A stretch of 64,000 bases of DNA from Bacillus sp. FJAT-14578 (GCF_000504165.1 NZ_KI632505.1:934738-998737), one strand, 5' to 3'; positions 16,870 through 26,038 are shown, numbered from the stretch's first letter. Notes: generated by a model not told the origin, from the letters alone. Numbers and translations are program-made.

Positions 16870-17142
16870 TTAGTATGCTTCAACGGTTGCCGTCATGTTC
16901 CCGTCGTCTTCATCATAGAACAGCTTCCAGGATCCATTTTCCCCCTGCTTGCTAACAATCCGATCCACTAACGATTGGATCAACTCTTCATCATTTATTT
17001 CCAAAGTACGTAATAAGATAATCATATAACAATCCGTTGAAATGCCCGTTTCAAACGGGTAAGACCAGGACCCGTCGGAAGCTTGATCTTTTACAAAGAT
17101 AGTTACCAATCGATTAATCTCCGCTTCGACCCTTTGCTTCAT
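16870..17142 (-). pseudogene. sqhC: 5' stub of squalene-hopene cyclase / sporulenol synthase
   Basis: ATG 17142 with GGGGAGG upstream. About 90 residues match the start of Bacillus sporulenol synthases: an N-terminal helix, the QW-type repeat DQASDGSWSYPFETGISTD, SKQGENGSWKLF and GNMTATVEAY, then a stop. The family enzyme is about 600 residues, so the whole catalytic part (DxDD region) is missing. It is divergent from the DUF2515 gene. A truncated product cannot cyclise terpenoids. Confidence 0.75.
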
Positions 17143-17232
17143 ATTATTGTCAACCTCCCCTTTTTTAAAAGCAACTTTTCCATATACATATTCTTTTTTA
17201 TACAGAACATTCATGGCACGGGAGGGTGAAAC

Positions 17233-18411
17233 ATGCTTTGGAGCGACGAAAAAAAGAAATTCAAACCGCTAAATCAAAGGGGACTGAAATCTCTTATTGA
17301 GATAAAAATAGAATTAAAGAACAAAAGTAAAATGAAACCGAAAACGGCGGCAAAACTAAATTTAACGAAAGATGAGATCAAACTCATCAATAACATTAAA
17401 GATATTACGAGAAAATATAATCTAAATAATGTGACACGAACACAGGCGTATTTTAACTTTTATCTTGAACACCCCGAAATCCACTGGGCACTGCTCGGCC
17501 ATATGGTATCTCGAAACGGCGGTTGGAATATGACCGACTTAAAAGGAGATCTTCTCTCAAGACTATTATCCGAAAAGGAACAACGAAATTTTTTTTTATT
17601 TTTGGAACGCGGAAACTGGTTAATCTTTCAAGATGTATTTCCACAATTTTTACTGTATGACCAAAGTGTAAAAAGAAACAAAAATCTGTTTTATCTTCTT
17701 CCCCATTTGAATGTCTCAACGTTTATGGAAACGATGTGGAATCATTTTTGGCACTATAGCGACAGTACTCTTCTAGCAATTGCGACGATTATTAACGAAC
17801 AAAGCTATTTAGAAAAAGGAGTCATTCAAAATCAGGATTTTAAAAGAACGGTAATAAACACAATTAGTTTTAAATTGTATGATTTTTTGCGATTGAATCA
17901 TATTATTTTTCCTTTTAATACGGATGAGCAGAACAAAAAACCAAAATTAATCGGTGATACATTACAACATTTCACGTCACTGCATGAGCGAATCATGCTA
18001 GGAAAGCGGTTGTATTCACTGCTTTTTCACCGTCAAAACATTTTACAGGGTGTCTTGCTTTGGGCTGGCAAACACCAGCATACTGGTTCCAGAAGCGATT
18101 ACTGGAATGATTTGTTTCATCATGTTAATGAATCATTACCGGGTTCGGTTTATCGGCGCCGAATAGAAAAATGCCAATTAAAAAAGGGTGCAGTTCGAAT
18201 ATACAGCCCTCCATTACAATTTGCTTGGGAAAATATTGATCATCCAAAAGCAGAAAAAGGCGACTGGTTTGATGATTGGAGGATCATGGACTATTTAATA
18301 GAAGATGAACAATACGAAGGAGGGAACATTCATGATGAATACTGTAAAACACTTAAGAAAATCGAGCTCACCATCACTACAAAAAAAGCGATGTTCCTCA
18401 GACAAGAATAA
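17233..18411 (+). CDS. DUF2515 family protein (YppC-like)
   Basis: 392 aa. ATG 17233 with GGGAGGGTG close upstream. Begins with a basic helical region, then conserved-looking segments FYLEHPEIHWALLGHMVSRNGGWNMTDLKG, LHERIMLGKRLYSLLF, and a C-terminal tryptophan-rich stretch. This matches DUF2515 proteins such as B. subtilis YppC, whose role is unknown. The end overlaps the next gene by 80 bases. No signal peptide. Confidence 0.7.
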   Translation: MLWSDEKKKFKPLNQRGLKSLIEIKIELKNKSKMKPKTAAKLNLTKDEIKLINNIKDITRKYNLNNVTRTQAYFNFYLEHPEIHWALLGHMVSRNGGWNMTDLKGDLLSRLLSEKEQRNFFLFLERGNWLIFQDVFPQFLLYDQSVKRNKNLFYLLPHLNVSTFMETMWNHFWHYSDSTLLAIATIINEQSYLEKGVIQNQDFKRTVINTISFKLYDFLRLNHIIFPFNTDEQNKKPKLIGDTLQHFTSLHERIMLGKRLYSLLFHRQNILQGVLLWAGKHQHTGSRSDYWNDLFHHVNESLPGSVYRRRIEKCQLKKGAVRIYSPPLQFAWENIDHPKAEKGDWFDDWRIMDYLIEDEQYEGGNIHDEYCKTLKKIELTITTKKAMFLRQE

Positions 18412-18796
18412 TAGCCGCAATGCATATATTACGGCAGTTCTTTTTGCATCTTTAGTGGGGACGTATTTGGACTTATTTTTTGTTGGCAAAGGATTGTATA
18501 CCTTTCCAGCTAGACCTTTTTCTGAAATATTCTCTATCAATATTGTTTTTACTTTATTCATACTTCCCCTCTTTACTGCTCTCTTTTTACTTGTCGCCAC
18601 AAAAGTGGGGCTGTACATACGAGTATCAATCATCTTTATGATCAGTGTTATTGGATTTTTCATTGAACAATATACAGAAGAAATCGGATGGTTTACCCAC
18701 CATGGTAAGTGGAATCATCTATATTCATTTTGGGGATATATGATTTTTTGGATGGTTATTTGGAGATTTTACCGTTGGATTATGGATTTCGATTAA
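18332..18796 (+). CDS. Small polytopic membrane protein (CBO0543-like)
   Basis: 154 aa from ATG 18332, preceded by GGAGGG inside the end of the DUF2515 gene; overlap suggests coupled translation. A basic N-terminus precedes about four TM segments (AYITAVLFASLVGTYLDLFFV, NIVFTLFILPLFTALFLLV, VSIIFMISVIGFFIEQY, YMIFWMVIWRFYRW). The YTFPARPFSEIFSINIVFTL segment resembles the CBO0543 group of unknown membrane proteins. Function unknown. Confidence 0.6.
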   Translation: MMNTVKHLRKSSSPSLQKKRCSSDKNNSRNAYITAVLFASLVGTYLDLFFVGKGLYTFPARPFSEIFSINIVFTLFILPLFTALFLLVATKVGLYIRVSIIFMISVIGFFIEQYTEEIGWFTHHGKWNHLYSFWGYMIFWMVIWRFYRWIMDFD

Positions 18797-18874
18797 TAAT
18801 CATTATCTAATAACAAAATAGACCTTGGGGAGCTGACTCATAAACTTAAAAAGCAATTGATTTTTTTATGTATA

Positions 18875-18916
18875 ATGGACCGTCAATAAAAAACCTTGAT
18901 TTTATTGACGGTCCAT
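18875..18916. terminator. Perfect 17-bp hairpin
   Basis: ATGGACCGTCAATAAAA (18875-18891) pairs exactly with 18900-18916 around an 8-nt loop. It lies 80 bp past the membrane-protein gene and shares the GGACCGTCA core with other terminators here. Confidence 0.6.
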
Positions 18917-18919
18917 TGC

Positions 18920-18968
18920 AAGGGGGTAACTCAAAAGGAACGATTTTCCCCTTTTGAGTTACCCCCTT
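18920..18968. terminator. Perfect 19-bp hairpin directly adjacent
   Basis: AAGGGGGTAACTCAAAAGG (18920-18938) pairs exactly with 18950-18968, loop of 11. It starts three bases after the preceding hairpin. No long T run follows, and no gene lies immediately downstream. Confidence 0.5.
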
Positions 18969-19051
18969 TAACGATAATTATCAATTAGTTATGATAAAGA
19001 TGGATCGTTACAAAAATGTACAGGTCATATTTTTAGACTTAATCTTGATGA

Positions 19052-19198
19052 ACAAACCATCTTTTTAAAATCAATGAAGGTTATCCTATTGAGATAATCG
19101 TGAATGGAAGCGAGGACGAGATTGCAAGCATTACCAATTCGAGCCTTGTAAATGATTCATTGAATAGCTTCAAGTACTTCGACAGAATTCAGCATTAA
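19052..19198 (+). pseudogene. C-terminal coding remnant
   Basis: 49 codons open after a TGA with no start codon or RBS, ending at TAA 19196. The text (FKINEGYPIEIIVNGSEDEI, then FKYFDRIQH) looks like true protein, probably the tail of a small lipoprotein-like gene whose 5' part is lost. Family not recognised. Confidence 0.3.
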
Positions 19199-19262
19199 AT
19201 TTTATATCTTATTTCTCCACCAATTTATTTATAACTTTTTTGTCAGGTGGTTTTTCTTCTCT

Positions 19263-19769
19263 TTAGAGACTACTCAAATTTGGAATCGATCTGATTGCTT
19301 CCAGAACCCTTTCATCACGTTGCTCCATATGTTCACGAAGCTTCTTTATCTCCTCTTTTAATTCCTGATTTTCCTTTATCAGATCGTCTATTCTGTCCAA
19401 CTTCTCTAACTTCTTCATCAGTATTCCGTACCACTCATCGTATTGAACGGCATTATCCGGCTTTTCCTTGTCTATCAGGAGATTAGCAGAATTTGATATG
19501 GCAGTACGCTCTTTTTCGGGTGCCTTTTCATATTCTCGTTCCTTCATGACCACTATATCGGCAATGCGTTCCGGGGACACGGCCCCTGCATCAGAGAGTT
19601 CCTTCATGACCCTAAAAAGTAATATGTGGTTATCATGGAACACCTTATGACCGAATTCGTTTTCGGTGAACGTATAACCCGATTTTTCCAAGAGCTGTAC
19701 ATACTGACGTATCGTGGAGCCGGCAAGTCCTGTCATAACCGCCATATCCTTATTAGAGTACGTTTTCAT
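19263..19769 (-). CDS. MerR-like HTH protein with coiled coil (RacA / DUF3967-like)
   Basis: 168 aa. ATG 19769 is used because AGAGGTG lies six bases upstream; the in-frame GTG at 19778 is inside that site. Residues 1-60 form a MerR-type winged helix (YSNKDMAVMTGLAGSTIRQYVQLLEKSGYTF, GHKVFHDNHI). Residues about 115-160 are a strong coiled coil (KLEKLDRIDDLIKENQELK). RacA, which anchors chromosomes to the cell pole during sporulation, has this layout, and DUF3967 plasmid proteins do too. I cannot tell which. Confidence 0.65.
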   Translation of the reverse strand: MKTYSNKDMAVMTGLAGSTIRQYVQLLEKSGYTFTENEFGHKVFHDNHILLFRVMKELSDAGAVSPERIADIVVMKEREYEKAPEKERTAISNSANLLIDKEKPDNAVQYDEWYGILMKKLEKLDRIDDLIKENQELKEEIKKLREHMEQRDERVLEAIRSIPNLSSL

Positions 19770-19917
19770 TTCATTCACCTCTTCACTGCAATATTCGTTA
19801 TGTATGGCGTAATTCCTGTTCTTTATTAATCTATATCTCTTAGTTTTTTAAGTGTGGAAATTTAGTATTAACTTTATATTTTTATTTATAGTTTGCACAG
19901 AGCCTAGTGACCAATAT

Positions 19918-20691
19918 TTATTTAGCGAATACATGATTGCCAATAATGGCTGTTACTTGTTGTGTTTTCACCCAATCATTTGTTGCTAATTCCGGGTTAT
20001 AGAAATAAAGAGCATCATTTGCAGGATTTTGACTGGCTAGCGCTTCATCCACCGCTCGTTTTGACTCGTCAGATGCCGGCTGATCGATGGCTCCATTTCC
20101 TACAGGTGTAAATTGATAACCGCCGTTTTCCAGCTGTTGATAGATGACATCATGAATGGAATCGGGGAACTCTGGAGAAGCAACACGATTTAATACAACC
20201 ATCGCTACCGCTACTTTTCCTTGATACGGCTCGCCTTTCGCTTCTGCCTCTACTAATCTGGACAATAAGTCCTTATCCTCCGCTGAAACAGCGGAAGGCG
20301 CAGCATTTCCAATCGTTAACGTTTGTCCGATATAGATCGTATCGTTTTGTAAATGATTTGCTGCTTTTAATCCTTCTACTGTTACTCCATATTGTTTCGC
20401 AATGTTGAATAATGTATCTCCGGTTGTCACTTTATGTATAGCAGAACTGCTTGCTTGGACTGCTGTATGATCAGGAATGGTTAATGTTTCACCGATATAA
20501 ATCATATCATTTTGACGATGATTCACTTTTTTTAATTCATCAACTGTCACTCCATGTTGATTGCCAAGCTTCCATAAAGTGTCTCCTTTCACCACTTTAT
20601 GTGGTGCTGCTTGTGCTGTTCCTTGTCCTGCTAGGAAGCTTAAAGTTACTGCCGAAGTAAAAAACCACTTTTTCATGCTTGTCTTTTTCAT
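19918..20691 (-). CDS. Secreted LysM cell-wall hydrolase (SleB/CwlJ-type Hydrolase_2)
   Basis: 257 aa. ATG 20691 with GGGGGAGG upstream. A signal peptide (KKWFFTSAVTLSFLAGQGTAQA|A) is followed by two LysM peptidoglycan-binding modules (HKVVKGDTLWKLGNQHGV and HKVTTGDTLFNIAKQYGV) and a C-terminal Hydrolase_2 domain. Its catalytic region is visible as LVEAEAKGEPYQGKVAVAMV, with the Glu expected to act in lytic transglycosylation. It should act on the wall or spore cortex. A perfect 24-bp palindrome lies 114 bp upstream. Confidence 0.85.
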   Translation of the reverse strand: MKKTSMKKWFFTSAVTLSFLAGQGTAQAAPHKVVKGDTLWKLGNQHGVTVDELKKVNHRQNDMIYIGETLTIPDHTAVQASSSAIHKVTTGDTLFNIAKQYGVTVEGLKAANHLQNDTIYIGQTLTIGNAAPSAVSAEDKDLLSRLVEAEAKGEPYQGKVAVAMVVLNRVASPEFPDSIHDVIYQQLENGGYQFTPVGNGAIDQPASDESKRAVDEALASQNPANDALYFYNPELATNDWVKTQQVTAIIGNHVFAK

Positions 20692-20804
20692 AAAAAATAC
20701 CTCCCCCAAAAACTACTTGGCATTATCGTAGCACAGAGGATTAGGATTTCATGAAAAGAATGGGTAACATTTATGCCAATTGCATTAAGTTTCTTACACA
20801 GGAA

Positions 20805-20828
20805 ATGTAAATGTTGCAACATTTACAT
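20805..20828. promoter_or_regulatory. Perfect 24-bp palindrome
   Basis: ATGTAAATGTTG followed at once by its exact reverse complement, with no spacer. It lies between the LysM hydrolase start (20691) and the ftsZ terminator. Best read as an operator dyad for a dimeric repressor, as a hairpin with no loop would be poor RNA structure. The rest of 20830-20970 shows nothing clear. Confidence 0.5.
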
Positions 20829-20976
20829 CTACCTAAAAAAAACTCAATAAACATGACGTTTATATTGCGAATTTACTGTGTGTTATACTCTCGACTCCGA
20901 TGTAAAATGGGAAAGAGTGATAAAAAAGTAGTTTAAGTGTACTCTTGCTTTCTGTAAAGGATACTATGTTGTATTA

Positions 20977-21015
20977 AAAAGATCCTCGGATTTAATATAA
21001 ACCCGAGGATCTTTT
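20977..21015 (-). terminator. Terminator downstream of ftsZ
   Basis: AAAAGATCCTCGG (20977-20989) and its exact complement at 21003-21015, with A/T tracts on both sides. Confidence 0.8.
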
Positions 21016-21062
21016 GATGGCCGAAATTAATATGATTCCCGACTGAATGGAGTTTCACCTTA

Positions 21063-22466
21063 TCAAAATCGATTTCTTCGTTTGCGCAAGAATGCTGGAA
21101 TATCCATAGATTCTTCCGGCTGTTCCCGTTGCCGGCCATAATGCTCTTGAGCCGGCTGTTCCAATTGCCGGCCATAATACTCTTGAACCGGCTGTTCCGG
21201 TTGCCGGCCATAATGCTCTTGAGCCGGCTGTTCCCGTTGCCGGCCATAATAGTCTTGAGCCGGCTGTTCCCGTTGTCGGCCATAATAGTCTCGAGCCGAT
21301 TGTTCCGGTTGTCGGCCATAATAGTCTTGAGCCGATTGTTCCGGTTGCCGGCCATAATACCCTTGAGCCGGCTGTTCCCGTTGCCGGCCATAATACTCTT
21401 GAACCGGTTCTCCACGGTTTATCGGGTCACGGTGTATACGTTGTTCCTGTTGATAAGGATTAACCCGCTCTTCCATAGATGGCCCGGAAGACGTTTGTAA
21501 TGGTGGAGCCTCTTGCTCAGTGAATCCAGTGGCAATGACCGTTACGATAATTTCTTCTTTTAAATGATCGTTAATGACCGAACCAAAAATCATATTTAAT
21601 TCCTCGTGCGAAGCAGAAGCCACTATATCGGCTGCCTCCTGTACTTCAAAAAGACTTAAATTGCGGCCACCGGTTATGTTCATGATCACACCTTGAGCTC
21701 CATTGATGGAAGTTTCCAGCAATGGACTATTTATGGCTTTCTGCGCAGCTTCAGCAGCACGGCCTTTACCATTGGCAACACCAACTCCCATTAAGGCCGT
21801 TCCTTTATGGGACATGACCGTTTTCACGTCAGCGAAATCAAGATTGATTAAACCCGGTACAGCGATTAAATCGGAAATCCCTTGAACACCTTGGCGAAGA
21901 ACATTATCCGCTTCACGGAAAGCTTCAAGCATGGGTGTTTTTTTATCGACAATCTCCAATAATCGATCGTTTGGAATAATAATTAAGGTATCTACCGCTT
22001 CCCTCATTGCGTTAATTCCTCTTGCTGCGTTTTCTGCACGTTTGTACCCTTCAAATTTGAACGGACGCGTGACAACCCCAATTGTCAGGGCACCAAGGTT
22101 ACGGGCGATTTCAGCAATGGCGGGCGCTGCTCCTGTACCTGTACCACCGCCCATTCCAGCTGTAACGAAAACCATGTCTGCGCCTTGCAGCACTTCTTGG
22201 ATCTGCTGTTTACTTTCTTCGACAGCCCTTTTACCTATTTCTGGATTTGCTCCTGCTCCTAAACCTCTTGTCAAGGATGCACCGATTTGCATCGTAATCT
22301 CCGCTTTGGATTGATTAAGAGCTTGGGCGTCTGTATTAACAGCAATGAATTCTACACCCTCAACCCCTTCCTCAATCATACGGTTCACGGCATTGTTTCC
22401 CCCGCCGCCAACACCGATGACTTTAATCGTGGCGAATTGGTCTATATTTGTATCAAATTCCAACAT
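21063..22466 (-). CDS. ftsZ: Cell-division GTPase FtsZ with repeat-expanded C-terminal linker
   Basis: 467 aa (B. subtilis FtsZ is 382). ATG 22466 gives the family start MLEFD; ATG 22472 is alternative. Intact tubulin-like core: [16 protein letters not shown]-binding [13 protein letters not shown]7 loop NLDFADVK. The C-terminal peptide [11 protein letters not shown] is the docking motif for FtsA, SepF and ZapA-type partners. The linker holds eight 12-residue repeats. No ftsA or other dcw genes are adjacent, and it stands alone between the hydrolase and a NUDIX gene. It may be a second FtsZ or a displaced sole copy; sequence alone cannot tell. Confidence 0.92.
   Translation of the reverse strand: MLEFDTNIDQFATIKVIGVGGGGNNAVNRMIEEGVEGVEFIAVNTDAQALNQSKAEITMQIGASLTRGLGAGANPEIGKRAVEESKQQIQEVLQGADMVFVTAGMGGGTGTGAAPAIAEIARNLGALTIGVVTRPFKFEGYKRAENAARGINAMREAVDTLIIIPNDRLLEIVDKKTPMLEAFREADNVLRQGVQGISDLIAVPGLINLDFADVKTVMSHKGTALMGVGVANGKGRAAEAAQKAINSPLLETSINGAQGVIMNITGGRNLSLFEVQEAADIVASASHEELNMIFGSVINDHLKEEIIVTVIATGFTEQEAPPLQTSSGPSMEERVNPYQQEQRIHRDPINRGEPVQEYYGRQREQPAQGYYGRQPEQSAQDYYGRQPEQSARDYYGRQREQPAQDYYGRQREQPAQEHYGRQPEQPVQEYYGRQLEQPAQEHYGRQREQPEESMDIPAFLRKRRNRF
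21111..21398 (-). repeat. Eight tandem 36-bp repeats in the ftsZ linker
   Basis: In-frame repeats encode variants of [12 protein letters not shown]: eight units with Tyr-Gly-Arg-Gln invariant (first Tyr is His in two) and variable positions at Arg/Pro/Leu before EQ. DNA copies are also close, built around TTGCCGGCCATAAT. This explains long open frames in the other five frames, which are not genes. Copy number is likely to vary between strains by slippage. Confidence 0.9.
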
Positions 22467-22600
22467 GATCATTTCTCCTCCTTCATTCTAATTGCCTTGA
22501 CTCACACCATTCAAAGAGTGCCAGAAGAACTTCTTCATATTATTCGAAGTATGATTCGTTTTTTGTATGATTAGTAGATTAAGAGGCCCATTATCATGTT

Positions 22601-23083
22601 TTAAATAGATGGATAGAGAGTTGTAGTTCTCACTGCATTTCGAGATAAGTTAACGTAAGCTGGATTCTCCGATTCCATTAAAAAAAGCTGAATACCATCA
22701 TCTTGTCCAGTTTCTAGTTTAGAAACTACTTCAAGAGGTACCCAATCATAACCTGCACCTTGGTTATGAGAGGGAATGATACGTTCTCGCTTTTCATGTG
22801 TCTCGTCTGACACTTCTAAATGAAAAACATGTCGTTCATGATACTCAGCCTTCCCTTCATCATAATAAATATATTCTTTTATCTTGTTCTTGGATATTAA
22901 CTGAGTTAGACCACATTCTTCCTCAATCTCTCTATATAAAGCATCTTCAATCGTTTCGTTTTCTTCTACAATACGAGCAGGAACTCGGATACCTGTTTCT
23001 GGATGGTTTTTATCTACATACACTAATAACTCTCTCTGCCGATTATGGAGCCTGGTTATATAAACGATTATTTTTTTTATCAC
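22601..23083 (-). CDS. NUDIX hydrolase
   Basis: 160 aa. GTG start at 23083 after AGGGGA. The Nudix box core is present (REIEEECGL, with the upstream Glu in EENETIEDALY), but the leading Gly of the motif is Arg (VPARIVEE), a deviation that may change the loop. The core Glu residues for metal binding remain. Family members hydrolyse nucleoside-diphosphate-linked substrates; this one's substrate is not evident. It stands alone. Confidence 0.8.
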   Translation of the reverse strand: MIKKIIVYITRLHNRQRELLVYVDKNHPETGIRVPARIVEENETIEDALYREIEEECGLTQLISKNKIKEYIYYDEGKAEYHERHVFHLEVSDETHEKRERIIPSHNQGAGYDWVPLEVVSKLETGQDDGIQLFLMESENPAYVNLSRNAVRTTTLYPSI

Positions 23084-23368
23084 TATTTAATCCCCTATCT
23101 TCCCTTATCTTTATATATCTATTATTATTCACATCACGGTTTTTACCTAAATTCACCAATAAAGTTCTAGTGCAACAAACAAAATCAAAATGAACACCGA
23201 CTAATATATCAGCCTTTTTTGTTTAGTGTGATGGAACCTTTTATAACATTCGGTAACCAAACTATATTTTTGTACGTACTTTGACAATATTTATAATGTG
23301 TGCCGGAAGCATTTAACAAGATAGCAAACATTAAGTTTATATAACAGCTTCGCTTCACGCTTTCGATA

Positions 23369-23469
23369 CCACTAGAAGAAGCGGGGGACAGTACAAAAAA
23401 TGAAAACAACGCGATATTCCCGATCGTAACCCCCAACTTAAAGAGGCCGTTAATATTTTTCGGAGTCAT
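23369..23469 (-). pseudogene. Third, truncated copy of the gerKB 3' region
   Basis: MTPKNINGLFKLGVTIGNIALFSF and following residues match the C-terminal segment of both neighbouring GerKB proteins (MTPKNINDLFKLGDMIGNMA in the nearer relative). About 100 bp align at DNA level, then homology ends. It lies just past gerKC copy 1, so the repeated B-C unit once extended further. Not functional. Confidence 0.65.
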
Positions 23470-23582
23470 AACAGCGAATTACTTACTTGATGTATTATAA
23501 AAACTCTTCATTTCCTCCGCTCAAACGGGCAATTAGGCCCCTCTCAAAGCTTAGGAAGTCCCTATTGAGCCGGAATTATCAT

Positions 23583-24785
23583 TTAGCCTGACGTTCCATA
23601 ATCAGTGATCGTCAATTTGACGTTGTATTTGATTGGAACCTCACTAAATAGTTGATCCCAATCTTTTTTGACCTTTTCCCATGTTTTCGGATGTTTAATT
23701 CTCAACTGGTTTCCAAAGCCTGCAACGTCTGCTTCGTATTCCTTCTGCATCTTTTCTACAACATTCTTCATTAAATCCTTCACTTCTTTTTCAGCCGCTT
23801 TTTCTGCCCTTTTTAAAAATTCATTTTCAAAAGCTGTCTCCGATGCCGCCCAATTTTCAGATAGACGTCCTTCTGATTCAACGTTTACATCGAAAGAGAT
23901 GTCATCCCCTTTAACATGGGGTATGATTTGGCTTTTCATGGACTCTATTTCGTATATAATTAACTCTCCTGTCTCTGTATCAAAGCTTTTCACTAAACCA
24001 CCTTTCCCTTTTCCCGTAATCCACGTTATCCCCTCTAACTCCTCCTCATTCAAAAAACCACGCAACTTTTTGTGCTTTCCATCAATCACGGCAGCTCCTG
24101 CAAATTTTACTTCTCCATTTGCCGAAACCACATTTTGTAAAAGAAAACTCGATCCTGAATGCATCTTGCTCATTAATTTAGCAAGCGACACAGAAGGCAA
24201 AATCCGTGATGTTCGATATTCATTATCTGCAATTCCAATCAAACGAAATGATGGAATTTCCCCTGTTTCCTTCGATTCAAGGGTTTTGCTCGCTCGACCC
24301 TTGCTAATGAACGCAAGACAGCTTGGCCTAATATCGTTATCACGGAAATAGATCTCAAGTAGTTGCTCCAAGCTATACGCACGTATAAGATTTTCACTGA
24401 TAACCATCACTTTCAGATGGTGGCCGAACATGGGTCGGTCCTTTCTTAGTGGAACTTCACGAACCATTTCAAGGGAAGAATCACCAGTTTCAGAAATATT
24501 CGTATAAGATTTTTGTTGCGATCCTCCATCTTTACTCCCCGCACCTATTGCCTGTGGATTAACAATCTGATAGGTGAACGTCATTAGGTCTCTTTTGGGG
24601 TATCCTCCCCCTTGTTCTTTCAGTTCTTTCTCAATGGCCGACTCCTCTCCTTTATCTAATGCTATACCTATCTCTAAACTAAGCTCTTCAATTTCATGAC
24701 TGCTCCAGCACCCTGTCAGAGACACGAGTAAAAGACCCGAAAGCAAAACTAAGAGAAACTTTATATGGTTATCGCTCTGCTTCAT
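23583..24785 (-). CDS. Spore germination receptor lipoprotein GerKC (GerAC family), copy 1
   Basis: 400 aa. Signal peptide and lipobox (LLSGLLLVSLTGC) anchor it outside the inner spore membrane. The Ger(x)C domain fills the rest (HEIEELSLEIGIALDKG, then the C-terminal DWDQLFSEVPIKYNVKLTI). C subunits are needed for germinant receptor assembly and function with A and B. The start overlaps the end of the gerKB gene by 17 bases. It is almost identical to gerKC copy 2 in its C-terminal two-thirds. Confidence 0.88.
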   Translation of the reverse strand: MKQSDNHIKFLLVLLSGLLLVSLTGCWSSHEIEELSLEIGIALDKGEESAIEKELKEQGGGYPKRDLMTFTYQIVNPQAIGAGSKDGGSQQKSYTNISETGDSSLEMVREVPLRKDRPMFGHHLKVMVISENLIRAYSLEQLLEIYFRDNDIRPSCLAFISKGRASKTLESKETGEIPSFRLIGIADNEYRTSRILPSVSLAKLMSKMHSGSSFLLQNVVSANGEVKFAGAAVIDGKHKKLRGFLNEEELEGITWITGKGKGGLVKSFDTETGELIIYEIESMKSQIIPHVKGDDISFDVNVESEGRLSENWAASETAFENEFLKRAEKAAEKEVKDLMKNVVEKMQKEYEADVAGFGNQLRIKHPKTWEKVKKDWDQLFSEVPIKYNVKLTITDYGTSG

Positions 24786-25872
24786 GCTTTCTCTCCTTCC
24801 ATCTCGCGATCATGAGAAGCAACAGCGGCAGTACACCAAACAAATACAACGCGACATTGCCGATCATATCCCCGAGTTTAAAGAAGTCATTTACATTTTT
24901 TGGAATCATAGCAATGATGTAAATAACCGGAACTAATCCATACATAAATGGATGAATGTTCTTTTGGAAGAGTTGAGCCAGCCCTAAAGCCGCAGCGTAG
25001 TAGCTGATGGTAAAGGTAGAAAATAGCTGCATGATCCAGACTATAAGCAACATAGACTCAAAGCGTTCGAAAATCAAACCGGGCATCTCAAAACTTCGGA
25101 TCAGATCAATGGTCGGCCATGTTCTCGTGACCACTCCATCGACGGATAAAGCTCCGACGACCATCACGACAGTGATCACGTAAAAGATTAAGGGGATGGA
25201 AACTCCAACTAAAACGGCTTTTACGGCTTTGTTTGGCTGCTGCATAAACGCCAAAAGGAGCAGCATAATTTCAGAACCTGTTAACGCGACAGACGTTGTC
25301 TTTACCCCTTTTAAAACAGGTATAACTCCTAAACCTAATACGGGGCGCAGATGATCGATTTCAAATAGTTTGAAGCTCATAAAGGCAACCAGCAAAAACA
25401 AAAAAACTGTAATAGGAAATATAATTTCAAACAGACGAGCGATCGGATTGATACCGCCTACAATTAGATAGAGACCTATCCACATAAATGGCATAGTGAT
25501 GGCCCAGGCAGGAGTACCTTCCAGTAACAACAAACCTGTCACTTCCGCCATTGAACGGACTTGAAAACTGGAAATTGCAAGGAAATAACATATAATGAGT
25601 AGACTAAGTCCCCCTCCAACCCATTTTCCTACAATTTCCCGGCTGTATTGATAAAAGGTTCTTTCAGGAAACTGCTGGCTTAATTTGACGATGATCACCC
25701 CTGCCATCATCGCGATCAGCCCTCCTACAATAACGCTCAGCCAAACATCGGGTGTCTTCACCTTCTCTACCGATACTCTTGGCAAGGTAAGTATCCCTGT
25801 TCCAAGGATGGTATTGGTGATGACAATAACTGTTTGTGAAGTTGTAATTCGGTCTTTGGGACTGATCATCAT
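24769..25872 (-). CDS. Spore germination receptor membrane subunit GerKB (GerAB family), copy 1
   Basis: About 367 aa with some ten TM helices of the APC-like spore germination permease family, which binds the germinant. ATG 25872 (or 25869) follows AAAGGAAG; an upstream ATG at 25896 lacks a good site. Characteristic text: TNTILGTGILTLPRVSVEKV and GGINPIARLFEIIFPI. It pairs with the overlapping gerKC copy 1. Very similar to copy 2, differing at scattered residues that may alter ligand range. Confidence 0.88.
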   Translation of the reverse strand: MMISPKDRITTSQTVIVITNTILGTGILTLPRVSVEKVKTPDVWLSVIVGGLIAMMAGVIIVKLSQQFPERTFYQYSREIVGKWVGGGLSLLIICYFLAISSFQVRSMAEVTGLLLLEGTPAWAITMPFMWIGLYLIVGGINPIARLFEIIFPITVFLFLLVAFMSFKLFEIDHLRPVLGLGVIPVLKGVKTTSVALTGSEIMLLLLAFMQQPNKAVKAVLVGVSIPLIFYVITVVMVVGALSVDGVVTRTWPTIDLIRSFEMPGLIFERFESMLLIVWIMQLFSTFTISYYAAALGLAQLFQKNIHPFMYGLVPVIYIIAMIPKNVNDFFKLGDMIGNVALYLFGVLPLLLLMIARWKERKHEAER

Positions 25873-26018
25873 CGCTGGTTCACTTCCTTTCGCCATGGGA
25901 GTTCATTGCATGTGTAACCTATCGAACTTAGCCCCTTTCTCCTTATTGATAACAGCGGGTCATTTAATTCTTCATTTATAGAAGTTCGTTTCTCCAGCTT
26001 AATAGGTATTCAGGAGAA

Positions 26019-26033
26019 CCTCTAATTAAGAGG
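26019..26033. promoter_or_regulatory. Palindrome between the two B-C pairs
   Basis: CCTCTAATTAAGAGG lies just past the gerKC copy 2 stop, in the 166-bp gap before gerKB copy 1. It could be a weak hairpin or operator. Otherwise the gap holds nothing clear. Confidence 0.25.
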
Positions 26034-26038
26034 AGTTA

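Noticed and set aside
21111-21398. 36-bp periodic repeats resembling a CRISPR array
   Set aside because: The repeats are directly adjacent with no spacers, and they code in frame for the FtsZ linker; no cas genes.
20933-21415. Minus-strand 160-codon repeat ORF (IMAGN repeats)
   Set aside because: Another alternative frame of the same ftsZ repeats and its terminator region; ftsZ has clear homology.
21129-21500. Plus-strand 123-codon Leu/Ile-rich repeat ORF over ftsZ
   Set aside because: It is the antisense frame of the 36-bp ftsZ repeats, with no RBS; repeats keep all frames open.
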